NCBI RefSeq assembly: GCF_000772955.1
Contig: NZ_JPVO01000032.1
Span: 1-43,562 of the forward strand
DNA from: Ureibacillus sinduriensis BLB-1 = JCM 15800
GTDB taxonomy: Bacteria > Bacillota > Bacilli > Bacillales_A > Planococcaceae
DNA length: 43,562 nt
Direction: 5' to 3'
The position numbers were made by a program, and so were the translations under genes. Each line of letters starts with the position of its first letter. The first letter of the stretch is position 1. Below, piece after piece: positions 35,539 through 43,562 of this stretch. Below the pieces are notes generated by a model. The model searched no databases. It saw only the letters and a list, made by a program, of their open reading frames with translations, and was not told the origin of the DNA.

Positions 35539-37341
35539 ATGAAAAAGCTATTAGCTTTATTATTTGTTGCAGTCCTGGCACTTGCTGGATGCGTACAAAA
35601 AAAATCGGATGTTGAAGGCGGAGGCAATGCCGAGACATCTTCTGGTGAAAAACCAACAATCGAAATCCTAGGTCAAACAGCAAATGAAAATGATCTAAAT
35701 ATTTTGCGTGACCAACTATCGAAAAATGGATTTGAAGTAGTATTAAACATTCAACCAGACTATGGTTCATACTCTGCACAAAAAGATGCAGGGAATTATG
35801 ATATTGCTCTATCAAGCTGGACAACAGTAACAGGGAACCCTGACTATGCTGTTCGTGGCCTGTTTAAAACTGGTGGTGACTACAGTGTTGTTAGTGATTC
35901 AAAATTAGATGAATTAATCGACAAAGCGAGTTCTTTAACAGGTGATGAAGCAAAAGAAGCATACGCTGAACTTGAACAGCTTTTAGTATTCGATCAAGCT
36001 TACATCGCACCGCTTTACATTTCGAAAAAAGCTCAAGGCATTTATTCAAAGAAGGTTAATCCTGAAACAGTCCTTCTTCCGAAATCTCGTGCGCAAGTTT
36101 GGGAAAACATCTCATTTAATGATGAATCCCTTAACGCCAGCGAAACTTTAGTATTGCACCAAGCTATCTCATCTTTGACGTCTCTTGACCCGATCAAGGG
36201 TAATGATGGTTCTATCAACACATTAAACACAAACATGTACGTTCGTTTAGTGAATTTAACTGAAGACGATCAAGTGGTCTCTGATGGTTCGTTATCATAC
36301 AACCATGTAATGGCCGATGGTAACTCGGAATATTACTTCATCTTGCGTGATGATATTAACTTTGCCAAAGTTGAGAATGGTGCAGCGGTTGATACAGGGG
36401 AACTTGTATCTGCAGAAGATGTTGTCTTCTCTTTAAACCGTGCAAAGGATGAAAAATCCGTACCGGATCACCGCACATATAGTATTCATGAAAATATTGA
36501 AACTGTCGAAGTTGTAACAGACTTAGCGGAATTGCAAAACGCCAAAGCGGCTGGTTCTGATGAAACAGTTTTAGATGCATTATCAAAAGAATTGCCACAG
36601 GCAGTAACTGAAGTAGTGGAGTCAGAAGATCAAGTTGACAATGCTGCCGGGAAATATCAAGTTGTGAAAATCACTACACCAAACCCATTCCCGCAAGTTT
36701 TAAACTACTTAGCTCACCAATCAGGTGGCATCGTTTCTGAAAAACAAGTAACAAGCATTAATACGTATGACGTAGCAAGCTATGACCCAAACACGGATAT
36801 TGCTTACGGTGACCAAGCAACAGTGACGGAAGGCAATTCTTACAACAATCACTTATATGCAAGCGGGCCATACATTTTGGTACAAAAAAATGATTATGAA
36901 GCTACATTTGTAAAAAACCCTGCTTACCGTGTAGGTAGTGAATACGAACCAAAAATCTCAAACATTTCAGTTCGCTTCATCGATGATAACGACAGTGCAC
37001 TTTCTGCATTGCGAAATGGCGAGATTGATGTATTGCAAACAGTACCTGAAACAAAAATTGACATCGTTAAATCAGATGAGAATTTAAAGTTGAATGAAGC
37101 GGATAGTAATGCTGTGGCCTACTTGCAATTCAATACAAAAGGCCGCGAAGTTTCTGATTCTGCCGACTTACGCAAAGCTGTCCTTTACTCTATTAACCAA
37201 GAAGAATTCATTACGTATTACCAAGGGAATAAACTTCCGGCTGTTTCGACTGTATCGCCTCTAATTGATACTGGATTAAAACTTGAAGCAGATGGTGAGA
37301 AAGTAAAAGAATTCCTGAAAGCTTATAACGAAAGTAAATAA
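35539..37341 (+). CDS. Peptide-type substrate-binding lipoprotein, apparently circularly permuted
   Basis: 600 aa with a lipoprotein signal and lipobox LAGC, Cys18, so it is surface-anchored. The domain order is abnormal. Residues 40-195 (ILGQTANENDLNILRDQL..., YDIALSSWTTVTGNPDY, LDELIDKASSL, ELEQLLVFDQAYIAPLYISK, ending SRAQVWENISF) match what is normally the C-terminal block of SBP_bac_5 proteins. Residues 200-600 (TLVLHQAISSLTSLDPI, SAEDVVFSLNRA, ASGPYILVQKNDYEATFVKNPAY, LRNGEIDVLQTVPE, DLRKAVLYSINQEEF, ending in EKVKEFLKAYNESK) match the usual N-terminal and middle part. The frame is intact. AGGAGG lies before the ATG. Third gene of the permease operon. Confidence 0.9.
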   Translation: MKKLLALLFVAVLALAGCVQKKSDVEGGGNAETSSGEKPTIEILGQTANENDLNILRDQLSKNGFEVVLNIQPDYGSYSAQKDAGNYDIALSSWTTVTGNPDYAVRGLFKTGGDYSVVSDSKLDELIDKASSLTGDEAKEAYAELEQLLVFDQAYIAPLYISKKAQGIYSKKVNPETVLLPKSRAQVWENISFNDESLNASETLVLHQAISSLTSLDPIKGNDGSINTLNTNMYVRLVNLTEDDQVVSDGSLSYNHVMADGNSEYYFILRDDINFAKVENGAAVDTGELVSAEDVVFSLNRAKDEKSVPDHRTYSIHENIETVEVVTDLAELQNAKAAGSDETVLDALSKELPQAVTEVVESEDQVDNAAGKYQVVKITTPNPFPQVLNYLAHQSGGIVSEKQVTSINTYDVASYDPNTDIAYGDQATVTEGNSYNNHLYASGPYILVQKNDYEATFVKNPAYRVGSEYEPKISNISVRFIDDNDSALSALRNGEIDVLQTVPETKIDIVKSDENLKLNEADSNAVAYLQFNTKGREVSDSADLRKAVLYSINQEEFITYYQGNKLPAVSTVSPLIDTGLKLEADGEKVKEFLKAYNESK

Positions 37342-37356
37342 TCGAATTTTAATTTT

Positions 37357-37402
37357 AAAAGCTGGGGTATGTCAAAAATGACATACCCCAGCTTTTCTTT
37401 TT
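37357..37402. terminator. Very strong bidirectional terminator
   Basis: A perfect 18-bp stem (37357-37374 with 37379-37396) with a 4-base AAAA loop, flanked by A- and T-runs, between convergent genes. Confidence 0.95.
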
Positions 37403-38575
37403 TTACCGAGAAACCATCTGTGATAACTCTGCTCTAAATGCTGTAATGGCTTCCTCTGTATTAACTTTTAACCCCAATTCGTATAACACATCACCTATGT
37501 GCCGAATTGCACTTTCCAGCATTTCACGCGTTGTATTGCCCATATGACCAATACGGAATGCATTGCCTGCTAGATGTGCCAACGCACCGGCTACAATCAC
37601 GCCTTTATGTGAAAGAAGTGTTCTGAATGACATGTCGTCCACGCCTTCCGGGTATAACATACAGCTTAATGTCGGCGCTGCCACCTCTTCAGCGGCCAAT
37701 GATTCCATTCCAAACGTGCGAAGAGCGGCGCGAACTCCACGACCAAAAGCGATATGACGTTTTTCTCGCTGTTCGATCCCTTCCTCTAAAATTATATTCA
37801 GCGCTGTGTTATAGGCATAGATTAAATTTACCGGAGGCGTTGCGAAATACTTGGATGGATCCTGCATAATCGGTATCCAATTCTTGATGTCACAATAGTA
37901 GGCCGTGATTGTACCCAAGGCTTCCCTTGCCTCCAAAGCACTTTGATTAAACGCCACAATGGCCAGCCCCGGAGGAACGCCAATTGCTTTTTGGGAACCC
38001 GTCAATACGACATCAATTTTATAATCCGGATGTCCATAAGTTTTGCTCATCTTCTCATCAAGAGCTGCTGTTGCTACCACTCCATCTAAAATGATCAGTG
38101 CTCCTGCTTGTTTTATTATTGGTACGAGTTTTTCCAAATTCGATATGACACCTGTTGATGTATCGGCGTGAGTGATTGTGACAGCTTTATAATTATCGAT
38201 AGACAACTTTTCTTGAACGACTGATGGATTTACTTGTTTCCCCCATTCAGCTTGCAAAACATCCACTTCAATGCCATAAGCATTGGCTAGTGGTGTAAAC
38301 CTGTCACCAAAATAGCCGTGACTAATGACAAGTATTTTTTCCCCTCTTCCAACTGTATTTACAATCGCCATTTCCATTGCCAATGTACCGGAACCTGCCA
38401 CTATAAATACTTCACCATCTGTTTGCAGTAGGCGTTTTGTTTGCTGTATTGCCGATTTGAACGTGGATACGAAACGTGGATCGGTATGTCCTCTTGTTTC
38501 ACTTGCTAGTGCCTCATAAATTTCATCAACTACTGGTGTTGGACCTGGTACTAGAAGCAATTCCTTATTTTTCAT
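37403..38575 (-). CDS. Class V aminotransferase, alanine/serine-glyoxylate type
   Basis: 390 aa, PLP-dependent. Family segments: LVPGPTPVVDEIYEALA at the start, VFIVAGSGTLAMEMAIVN, the PLP Asp in IILDGVVATAA (Asp164), and the Schiff-base Lys196 in LTGSQKAIGVPPG; C-terminal FRIGHMGNTTREM is also typical. Members transaminate glyoxylate with alanine or serine, or, as PucG, with ureidoglycine. It stands next to the glyoxylate-shunt genes on the same strand but behind a terminator, so the link with glyoxylate is functional inference rather than a shared mRNA. Confidence 0.85.
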   Translation of the reverse strand: MKNKELLLVPGPTPVVDEIYEALASETRGHTDPRFVSTFKSAIQQTKRLLQTDGEVFIVAGSGTLAMEMAIVNTVGRGEKILVISHGYFGDRFTPLANAYGIEVDVLQAEWGKQVNPSVVQEKLSIDNYKAVTITHADTSTGVISNLEKLVPIIKQAGALIILDGVVATAALDEKMSKTYGHPDYKIDVVLTGSQKAIGVPPGLAIVAFNQSALEAREALGTITAYYCDIKNWIPIMQDPSKYFATPPVNLIYAYNTALNIILEEGIEQREKRHIAFGRGVRAALRTFGMESLAAEEVAAPTLSCMLYPEGVDDMSFRTLLSHKGVIVAGALAHLAGNAFRIGHMGNTTREMLESAIRHIGDVLYELGLKVNTEEAITAFRAELSQMVSR

Positions 38576-38646
38576 AACACGACATTTCCCCTTTGCTATG
38601 TAATTCCTTTATAGTTCAATTCTTTTAGCCTATGATAAATTCCTTC

Positions 38647-38695
38647 TAAAAATTAAAAGAATGTCCCACCGGCCCAATCCAGCCAGTAAGACATC
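38647..38695 (-). terminator. Rho-independent terminator of the aceA-aceB unit
   Basis: On the minus strand ATGTCTTACTGGC pairs with GCCGGTGGGACAT over 13 positions including G-U wobbles, with an 8-base loop and a T-rich tail. A second weaker stem, CTATCAGAA/TTCTGATAG at 38739-38779, lies between it and aceB. Confidence 0.65.
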
Positions 38696-38782
38696 CCATC
38701 CCCATCTCAAAAAATATATATAATCCCCTTGTTTGAAACTATCAGAAATAGTGGTTTGGAGGCAACTTGCTTCTGATAGATA

Positions 38783-40384
38783 TTAGCTGATTCTTTCATA
38801 ACCCGGTAGTGTTAGAAATTCAACAAACTCATCTTGCTCGACTAAAGTTTTAAACAGTCCAGCCGCCTCTTCATAACGACCTGTACGATATGCTTGTTCC
38901 CCAACAGCACCTTTAATTTTTGCAAGCTCTTCTTTCAAAAGTTCCAGCGTTAATTCAAGTGTCACTTCGCGCCCATCCTGGAGCATTCCCTTTTCATGGC
39001 GGATCCATTGCCAAACTTGGGTACGGGAAATCTCGGCGGTTGCTGCATCTTCCATTAAATTATTAATTGGTGCAGCACCATTTCCACGTAGCCACGATGC
39101 GATATATTGGACTCCGACGCTTAGATTGATGCGAAGTCCTTCTTCTGTAATTGTGCCTTCTGGAACGGCAACTAGGTCGCTTGCGGTTACATTGACATCC
39201 TCGCGTTTTTTATCAATTTGGTTTGGCGTTTTCATAATGGCATCAAATTGTTCCATCGCTACCTTTACTAATCCAGGGTGGGCCACCCACGTACCGTCGT
39301 GTCCATCAGTAGCCTCCCTAAGTTTATCTTCCGCAACTTTTGCAAAGGCTGTGTTATTAGCTTCTTCATCATTTTTCACCGGAATTTGGGCCGCCATCCC
39401 CCCCATTGCCGGCGCATTCCGCTTATGGCAAGTTTGGATGCATAAAGATGTATAAGCCTTCATGAACGGAACTGTCATCGTCACTTGACCACGATCAGGC
39501 AATACGACGTTCGGTTGATTGCGCAGACGTTTGATAAAGCTGAAAATATAATCCCAACGTCCACAATTAAGGCCGGCAGAATGCTCGCGCAATTCGTAAA
39601 GGATTTCATCCATCTCAAAAGCCGCGACAATGGTCTCAATCAGAACAGTCGCCTTGATTGTACCTTGCGGGATTTTCAAATAGTCTTGGGCATAAACAAA
39701 TACATCATTCCACAAACGTGCTTCTAAGTGGCTTTCAAGCTTTGGCAAGTAGAAATAAGGACCTGTTCCGCGAGCAATCAATTCTTTTGCATTATGGAAG
39801 AAATACAGGCCAAAATCAAAGAAGCTACCTGACATCGGTTCACCATTTACCAATAGATTTTTCTCCAACAAATGCAACCCTCTTGGACGAACGATTAGTA
39901 CAGCCGTTTGATCGTTTAAGCTGTATGTTTTTCCATTTGATTCTTGTGTTAATGAAATTGTACGGTTAATTGAATCACGCATATTTATCTGCCCTGCGAT
40001 CATGTTTTTCCAAGTTGGTGTAGAAGCATCTTCAAAACATGCCATAAACACCTTAGCACCTGAGTTCAATGCATTGATGACCATTTTGCGATCGACAGCA
40101 GGCCCCGTAATTTCAACGCGACGGTCTTGCAAATCAATCGGAAGCGGTGCAATCGTCCAATTCCCTTTCCGAATTTGTTCCGTTTCTTTCAAAAACTGAA
40201 GCTGCTCTCCGTCATTTAAACGCTTTTGTCGTTCTTCTCTCATTTTAAGCAATTCTTTACGGCGCTCATTAAACTTTTCATGAAGAGAAACGATAAAATC
40301 CAATGCCTCAAGGGTCAATATTTCTTGTGTCTGTTCTGATAGTTCCCCCACAATTTGGAAATTTTGTGATGTAGCCTGTTCCAT
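38783..40384 (-). CDS. aceB: Malate synthase A
   Basis: 533 aa from ATG 40384 ([10 protein letters not shown]), with AAGGTGGGG upstream; a GTG at 40399 lies inside that site. It condenses acetyl-CoA and glyoxylate to malate, the second step of the glyoxylate shunt. Conserved parts include [38 protein letters not shown] with the catalytic Arg, [39 protein letters not shown], and [11 protein letters not shown]. Length equals that of the E. coli AceB type. It follows aceA by about 100 bp without a strong terminator, so the two are probably one unit. Confidence 0.97.
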   Translation of the reverse strand: MEQATSQNFQIVGELSEQTQEILTLEALDFIVSLHEKFNERRKELLKMREERQKRLNDGEQLQFLKETEQIRKGNWTIAPLPIDLQDRRVEITGPAVDRKMVINALNSGAKVFMACFEDASTPTWKNMIAGQINMRDSINRTISLTQESNGKTYSLNDQTAVLIVRPRGLHLLEKNLLVNGEPMSGSFFDFGLYFFHNAKELIARGTGPYFYLPKLESHLEARLWNDVFVYAQDYLKIPQGTIKATVLIETIVAAFEMDEILYELREHSAGLNCGRWDYIFSFIKRLRNQPNVVLPDRGQVTMTVPFMKAYTSLCIQTCHKRNAPAMGGMAAQIPVKNDEEANNTAFAKVAEDKLREATDGHDGTWVAHPGLVKVAMEQFDAIMKTPNQIDKKREDVNVTASDLVAVPEGTITEEGLRINLSVGVQYIASWLRGNGAAPINNLMEDAATAEISRTQVWQWIRHEKGMLQDGREVTLELTLELLKEELAKIKGAVGEQAYRTGRYEEAAGLFKTLVEQDEFVEFLTLPGYERIS

Positions 40385-40487
40385 TTTACATATCCCCACC
40401 TTATTGATAATCGCTAGTTTTAATAGCCTTGCCCATAAATCTTGTTGTTATTGCGTTGAATTGGTTATGGCCTCATTGGCACAATCT

Positions 40488-41771
40488 TTATGCGAATTGT
40501 GCTGTTTCAGTAGATCCAGCCATCGCGGTAGTAGAAGATGTTCCGCCCGAGATTGCTTGCGCAACTTCATCAAAGTAACCTGTACCTACTTCCCGTTGAT
40601 GTTTAGTGGCTGTATAACCTTTAGCCTCTAAATCAAACTCTGCCTGCTGGAGCTTAGAGTAAGCCGCCATACCATTATCTTTATAGTCCACAGCAAGCTC
40701 AAACATTGATTTATTAAGTGAGTGGAATCCTGCCAAAGTTACGAATTGGAATTTATAACCCATCTTTGCAATTTCGCGCTGGAATTCTGCGATTTCGCTA
40801 TCTGAAAGTTTGGCCTTCCAGTTAAATGAAGGTGAGCAGTTGTAAGCCAACATTTTCCCAGGGAATTTTTCATGAATACCATTAGCAAATGCACGTGCTT
40901 CCTCGATTGATGGATTAGACGTTTCACACCAAATTAAATCTGCATAAGGAGCATAAGCCAACCCGCGTGCAATCGCTTGCTTAATACCCGCTTTTGTACG
41001 GAAAAAACCTTCAGGTGTACGTTCACCGGTGATAAACTCGGCATCTCGCGGGTCAATATCACTTGTTACCATGTCGGCTGCATCTGCATCTGTACGGGCA
41101 ATCAAGATTGTATCCACCCCCATTACATCCATTGCAAGACGAGCTGCGATTAAATTACGAACTGCATTCTGTGTTGGAAGTAATACTTTTCCACCTAAGT
41201 GGCCACACTTTTTCTCCGAAGCTAATTGATCTTCTAAGTGGACACCTGCAGCACCCGCCTCGACCATTCCTTTTACCAATTCGAAGACGTTTAACGGACC
41301 GCCAAACCCTGCTTCTGCATCGGCAACAATCGGCGCAAACCAATCAAAATCATCGTTACGTCCTTCTGCATGGTCAATTTGATCTGCACGTTGTAATGCT
41401 TGATTGATGCGTCTCACCACTTGTGGTACAGAGTTGGCCGGATATAATGATTGGTCAGGATACATTTGACCTGCCAGGTTTGCATCAGCCGCTACTTGCC
41501 ACCCCGATAAGTAGATTGCTTTCAAACCAGCCTTTACTTGTTGTACTGCTTGATTTCCTGTCAAAGCCCCCAATGCATTGATAAAATCTTCTTCCTGCAA
41601 AGACTTCCAAAGACGACGGGCACCACGTTTGGCTAAAGTTTGCTCCACTACAACAGAACCTTGCAGTTTTACAACTTCTTCAGCTTTATATGTTCTTTCA
41701 ATGCCTTTCCATCTTGGATTTTCAGCCCAATCTTTTTTAATTCCCTCGATTTTTTCACTTCTTGTCGTCAT
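40488..41771 (-). CDS. aceA: Isocitrate lyase
   Basis: 427 aa, normal for bacterial isocitrate lyase. It splits isocitrate into succinate and glyoxylate, the entry step of the glyoxylate shunt needed for growth on acetate or fatty acids. Catalytic Cys189 sits in the signature [13 protein letters not shown]; substrate and metal residues are in [25 protein letters not shown] and [12 protein letters not shown]; the C-terminal part has [18 protein letters not shown] precedes the ATG. A LytTR regulator gene is divergent from it. Confidence 0.98.
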   Translation of the reverse strand: MTTRSEKIEGIKKDWAENPRWKGIERTYKAEEVVKLQGSVVVEQTLAKRGARRLWKSLQEEDFINALGALTGNQAVQQVKAGLKAIYLSGWQVAADANLAGQMYPDQSLYPANSVPQVVRRINQALQRADQIDHAEGRNDDFDWFAPIVADAEAGFGGPLNVFELVKGMVEAGAAGVHLEDQLASEKKCGHLGGKVLLPTQNAVRNLIAARLAMDVMGVDTILIARTDADAADMVTSDIDPRDAEFITGERTPEGFFRTKAGIKQAIARGLAYAPYADLIWCETSNPSIEEARAFANGIHEKFPGKMLAYNCSPSFNWKAKLSDSEIAEFQREIAKMGYKFQFVTLAGFHSLNKSMFELAVDYKDNGMAAYSKLQQAEFDLEAKGYTATKHQREVGTGYFDEVAQAISGGTSSTTAMAGSTETAQFA

Positions 41772-41806
41772 GAATATTCACACCTTCCCCTTTGTTTAAA
41801 TACTTA

Positions 41807-41872
41807 CTGTTAAAAAATGTTTCATTCGCTGTTCCATAACAGAAGTATTTGTTGTAAATTAATATATAACAG
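41807..41872. promoter_or_regulatory. Candidate operator: repeated CTGTTA/TAACAG half-sites
   Basis: Between aceA and the LytTR gene: CTGTTA at 41807-41812, CTGTT at 41829-41833, AACAG at 41838-41842 and TAACAG at 41867-41872. The first two are in direct repeat 22 bp apart, about two helical turns, as LytTR proteins favour; the middle two form the palindrome CTGTTccatAACAG. Not a strict match to a known LytTR consensus. Confidence 0.35.
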
Positions 41873-41983
41873 GTTGATTAAATTTTCATTATTTTCTGAC
41901 GAAATATCGCGTTTTTCAGATGAAATGGCAAAATGTAGGGATAAGTAGTTAGATATTGTTATCAAACAAGGGGGCTCTATGTA

Positions 41984-42661
41984 ATGGAAATGACTGTTCG
42001 AGTATTGAAAGAGGAAGCAAGCAGAGGGGATCAATATAAAATTTTATTAGAGGATTGGATTCCAAAGGATGCTTCAATTGTCATAGGGATGCAGGGTACT
42101 TATATTTATTGCAGTGCAAGTATTGCACACGTACATCATAAACTTGAGGATGAGATACACCCGAAAAGTGTAGCATGGCAGGTATTGAAAAAGCGAGAAA
42201 AGACAGAAATCCTTTCAGATGGGACAATTTTTGGCACGCCTTATTATGCAATGGGTTATCCGATTAGAATCGAACAGCAGGAAGCGGCTCTTGTCATCGT
42301 TTTCCCACCCTCATATGTACCCAAAAGGCAGGAGCAATACAGGTTTCTAACAGGGAAGCAAGACGACTGTTGGATACCCGTTCCAATTGAACAAGTCACG
42401 CATATTGAGAGCTTGCAAAAACGTACCTGGTTCTATGCCAATAATGAACAATTTAAGACCAATGTTACTTTAAAGGAACTTCAATTAAAGTTGCCAGATT
42501 ACTTTATACGCATTCATCGATCATATATAATCAATATTTATTTCTTACAACGCATTTCTAAGGACCTTACTTCCAACTTTGTTGTTGAACTTAAGAACGG
42601 AGCCTTGCTACCGGTAAGTCAGTCCTATATTAATCAATTAAGGAAAGTTTTAGAGTTCTAA
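41984..42661 (+). CDS. LytTR-family DNA-binding regulator with N-terminal sensor-like domain
   Basis: 225 aa. Residues about 125-225 form a LytTR domain: IPVPIEQVTHIESLQKRTWFYANNEQF, TLKELQLKLPDYFIRIHRSYIINIYFLQRI and GALLPVSQSYINQLRKVLEF, with the conserved RIHRSYIIN. There is no response-regulator receiver domain with phospho-Asp. The N-terminal 120 residues, with GTYIYCSAS and TIFGTPYYAMGYPIRIEQQEAALVIVF, look like a PAS-like alpha/beta sensor. AGGGGG lies 12 bases upstream of this ATG; the next ATG, 41990, is possible. Divergent from aceA, it may control the glyoxylate shunt in response to a metabolite. Confidence 0.88.
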   Translation: MEMTVRVLKEEASRGDQYKILLEDWIPKDASIVIGMQGTYIYCSASIAHVHHKLEDEIHPKSVAWQVLKKREKTEILSDGTIFGTPYYAMGYPIRIEQQEAALVIVFPPSYVPKRQEQYRFLTGKQDDCWIPVPIEQVTHIESLQKRTWFYANNEQFKTNVTLKELQLKLPDYFIRIHRSYIINIYFLQRISKDLTSNFVVELKNGALLPVSQSYINQLRKVLEF

Positions 42662-42675
42662 CCGATACCAAGTCA

Positions 42676-42712
42676 AAAAAGATGTTCTCCCCAAAACGAG
42701 AGAACATCTTTT
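42676..42712. terminator. Rho-independent terminator, probably bidirectional
   Basis: AAAAAGATGTTCTC (42676-42689) pairs with GAGAACATCTTTT (42700-42712). It ends the regulator gene and may serve the convergent HXXEE gene. Confidence 0.85.
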
Positions 42713-42771
42713 CTATATGATGTATTTTTAAGACTGTATTTAATAATGATTACTTCCTTATTGCGGAATTA

Positions 42772-43245
42772 TCATAAACTGCCACCAATTTTAAATAATA
42801 ACGGTATAAGTGCTAACAAAGTAATTCCAACAACTAACGTCGATAATATTAACTCATTCCATATAATAAAATTCCCATTAAACATTTGATAAAGGACGAG
42901 AGAATTTATAGGAATATTAAGCAATAAGCCGGTTAGAAGCCCTGGGGCATACTTCCCCATAAACACCGTAGCTAGTAGATGCGGAAAAATTGCATTGACA
43001 ATCATCGAGCCTAAAAAGCCAATGAATATCCACTTTATCAACTTTGTATCGGGTGAATATAAATAAGAAATCGCAGATAAATAAGCTAGAATAGTTATTA
43101 CGATAACTGCAAAATGAAATTGCTTTGAAGTAACCGGTTTTTGAAACTTTGATGATTGTTGGGACCACTTAGGTAACCAGATGGCTTCTTCAATATTATG
43201 TAACGTAATCGCTACACAAAAAAGTAATACATATATACCACTCAT
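42772..43245 (-). CDS. HXXEE-domain membrane protein
   Basis: 157 aa from the second of two tandem ATGs (43245), since AGGAGG is better spaced to it. Five or so membrane helices. The defining motif LHNIEEAIWLP is at residues about 15-25, and a second conserved segment, NAIFPHLLATVFMGKYAPGLLTGLLLNIPI, lies in the middle, as in HXXEE proteins. Function is unknown; the conserved His and Glu in the membrane suggest metal or proton handling, which is speculation. Confidence 0.8.
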   Translation of the reverse strand: MSGIYVLLFCVAITLHNIEEAIWLPKWSQQSSKFQKPVTSKQFHFAVIVITILAYLSAISYLYSPDTKLIKWIFIGFLGSMIVNAIFPHLLATVFMGKYAPGLLTGLLLNIPINSLVLYQMFNGNFIIWNELILSTLVVGITLLALIPLLFKIGGSL

Positions 43246-43248
43246 CAT

Positions 43249-43501
43249 TTCCTCCTTTTAAAGGCAATCTACATTTTGTTTAGTTACATATTCTATCCCA
43301 TTAATAAAGTGAATCATAAGCTAATATGTTTTGTCTGTTGCTAGTCAATACGTTTCAATAAGTTGTCGCGAACCCTCGATTCAATCCAGGTTCATTTTGG
43401 ACTTTTCCTTTCCATTATACAGTTACTGGTAATTTCTTTGAAGAGTAATTTTATTTTAAATGCCTTTTGGATTAATAGATTGGACTGTCTTCTTAGTCAA
43501 A
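43249..43501. other. Intergenic between HXXEE gene and rRNA operon end
   Basis: I see no ORF, tRNA or repeat in this stretch. Confidence 0.5.
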
Positions 43502-43528
43502 AAAAAACCACTGATTACTCAGTGGTTT
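43502..43528 (-). terminator. Terminator of the rRNA operon
   Basis: AACCACTGA (43506-43514) pairs with TCAGTGGTT (43519-43527), loop TTAC, followed on the minus strand by a T-run; it directly follows the 5S gene. Confidence 0.9.
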
Positions 43529-43532
43529 CTGT

Positions 43533-43562
43533 ATGCCTAGCGACGTCCTACTCTCACAGGGG
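43533..43562 (-). rRNA. rrf: 5S ribosomal RNA, 3' end (partial)
   Basis: The last 30 bases, read on the minus strand, are CCCCTGTGAGAGTAGGACGT followed by CGCTAGGCAT, the 3' end of Firmicutes 5S rRNA. The rest of the gene and the rRNA operon lie beyond the window. Confidence 0.93.

Noticed and set aside
35539..37341. Frameshift or two fused binding-protein genes, instead of a permutation
   Set aside because: The frame is open throughout, there is only one copy of each block, and the block ends match one normal protein cut and rejoined; two fused proteins would give duplicated blocks.

Overview
The window looks like chromosomal DNA of a low-GC, Gram-positive, aerobic endospore-former of the Bacillales, most like the Planococcaceae/Caryophanaceae (Solibacillus, Lysinibacillus and relatives). 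This rests on strong AGGAGG ribosome sites, a complete seven-gene Mrp antiporter operon, a PerR-type site at a clade 3 catalase, DUF421, DUF6509-like and YkvA-like small proteins, and lipoprotein-type binding proteins. The genus is an inference. No phage, transposase, CRISPR array or tRNA was seen. The right edge runs into the 3' end of a 5S rRNA gene on the minus strand, so an rRNA operon lies just outside.

Layout. 1-0.45 kb: a degenerate tandem repeat of about 156 bp with a small uncertain ORF. 0.8-4.0 kb: catalase katA, an AEC transporter, and a 22-codon ORF coupled to a 62-aa membrane protein. 4.1-9.2 kb: an unknown helical protein, a permuted papain-fold (YiiX-like) protein, a CaiB-type CoA-transferase, a nucleotidyltransferase and a small acidic protein. 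9.2-11.9 kb: a nucleoside-binding-type (BMP) lipoprotein directly followed by a chemoreceptor. 12.1-15.0 kb: an AlaX editing protein, an intergenic repeat, a GNAT acetyltransferase and a membrane-anchored phosphoesterase. 15.0-21.2 kb: a DnaA-box cluster, then mrpABCDEFG. 21.5-30.1 kb: a universal-stress-type protein, DUF421, a PfkB sugar kinase, GNAT plus EamA, an ArgH-like lyase plus a GlcNAc-kinase-like ATPase, a transglutaminase-like protein and a YkvA-like protein. 30.7-37.3 kb: a peptide-type ABC transporter with several unusual features. 37.4-42.7 kb: an aminotransferase, malate synthase, isocitrate lyase and a divergent LytTR regulator. 42.8-43.5 kb: an HXXEE membrane protein and the 5S rRNA end.

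Most notable. The ABC transporter at 30.7-37.3 kb is atypical in every subunit. The two ATPases are fused in one protein. Both permeases carry extra N-terminal membrane domains of about 165 and 220 residues. The binding lipoprotein appears to be a natural circular permutation: the block that normally ends an SBP_bac_5 protein sits directly after its signal peptide. Also worth following are the non-origin DnaA-box cluster at 15.26-15.44 kb, the BMP/chemoreceptor pair, the ArgH-like/GlcNAc-kinase pair with altered active-site signatures, and the LytTR regulator facing the glyoxylate-shunt genes.

How the genes fit together. Isocitrate lyase, malate synthase and the class V aminotransferase form a plausible glyoxylate-metabolism block for growth on acetate or fatty acids. 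Mrp supports Na+/alkali tolerance. Catalase handles peroxide. The ABC transporter, EamA, AEC and BMP proteins serve nutrient exchange.
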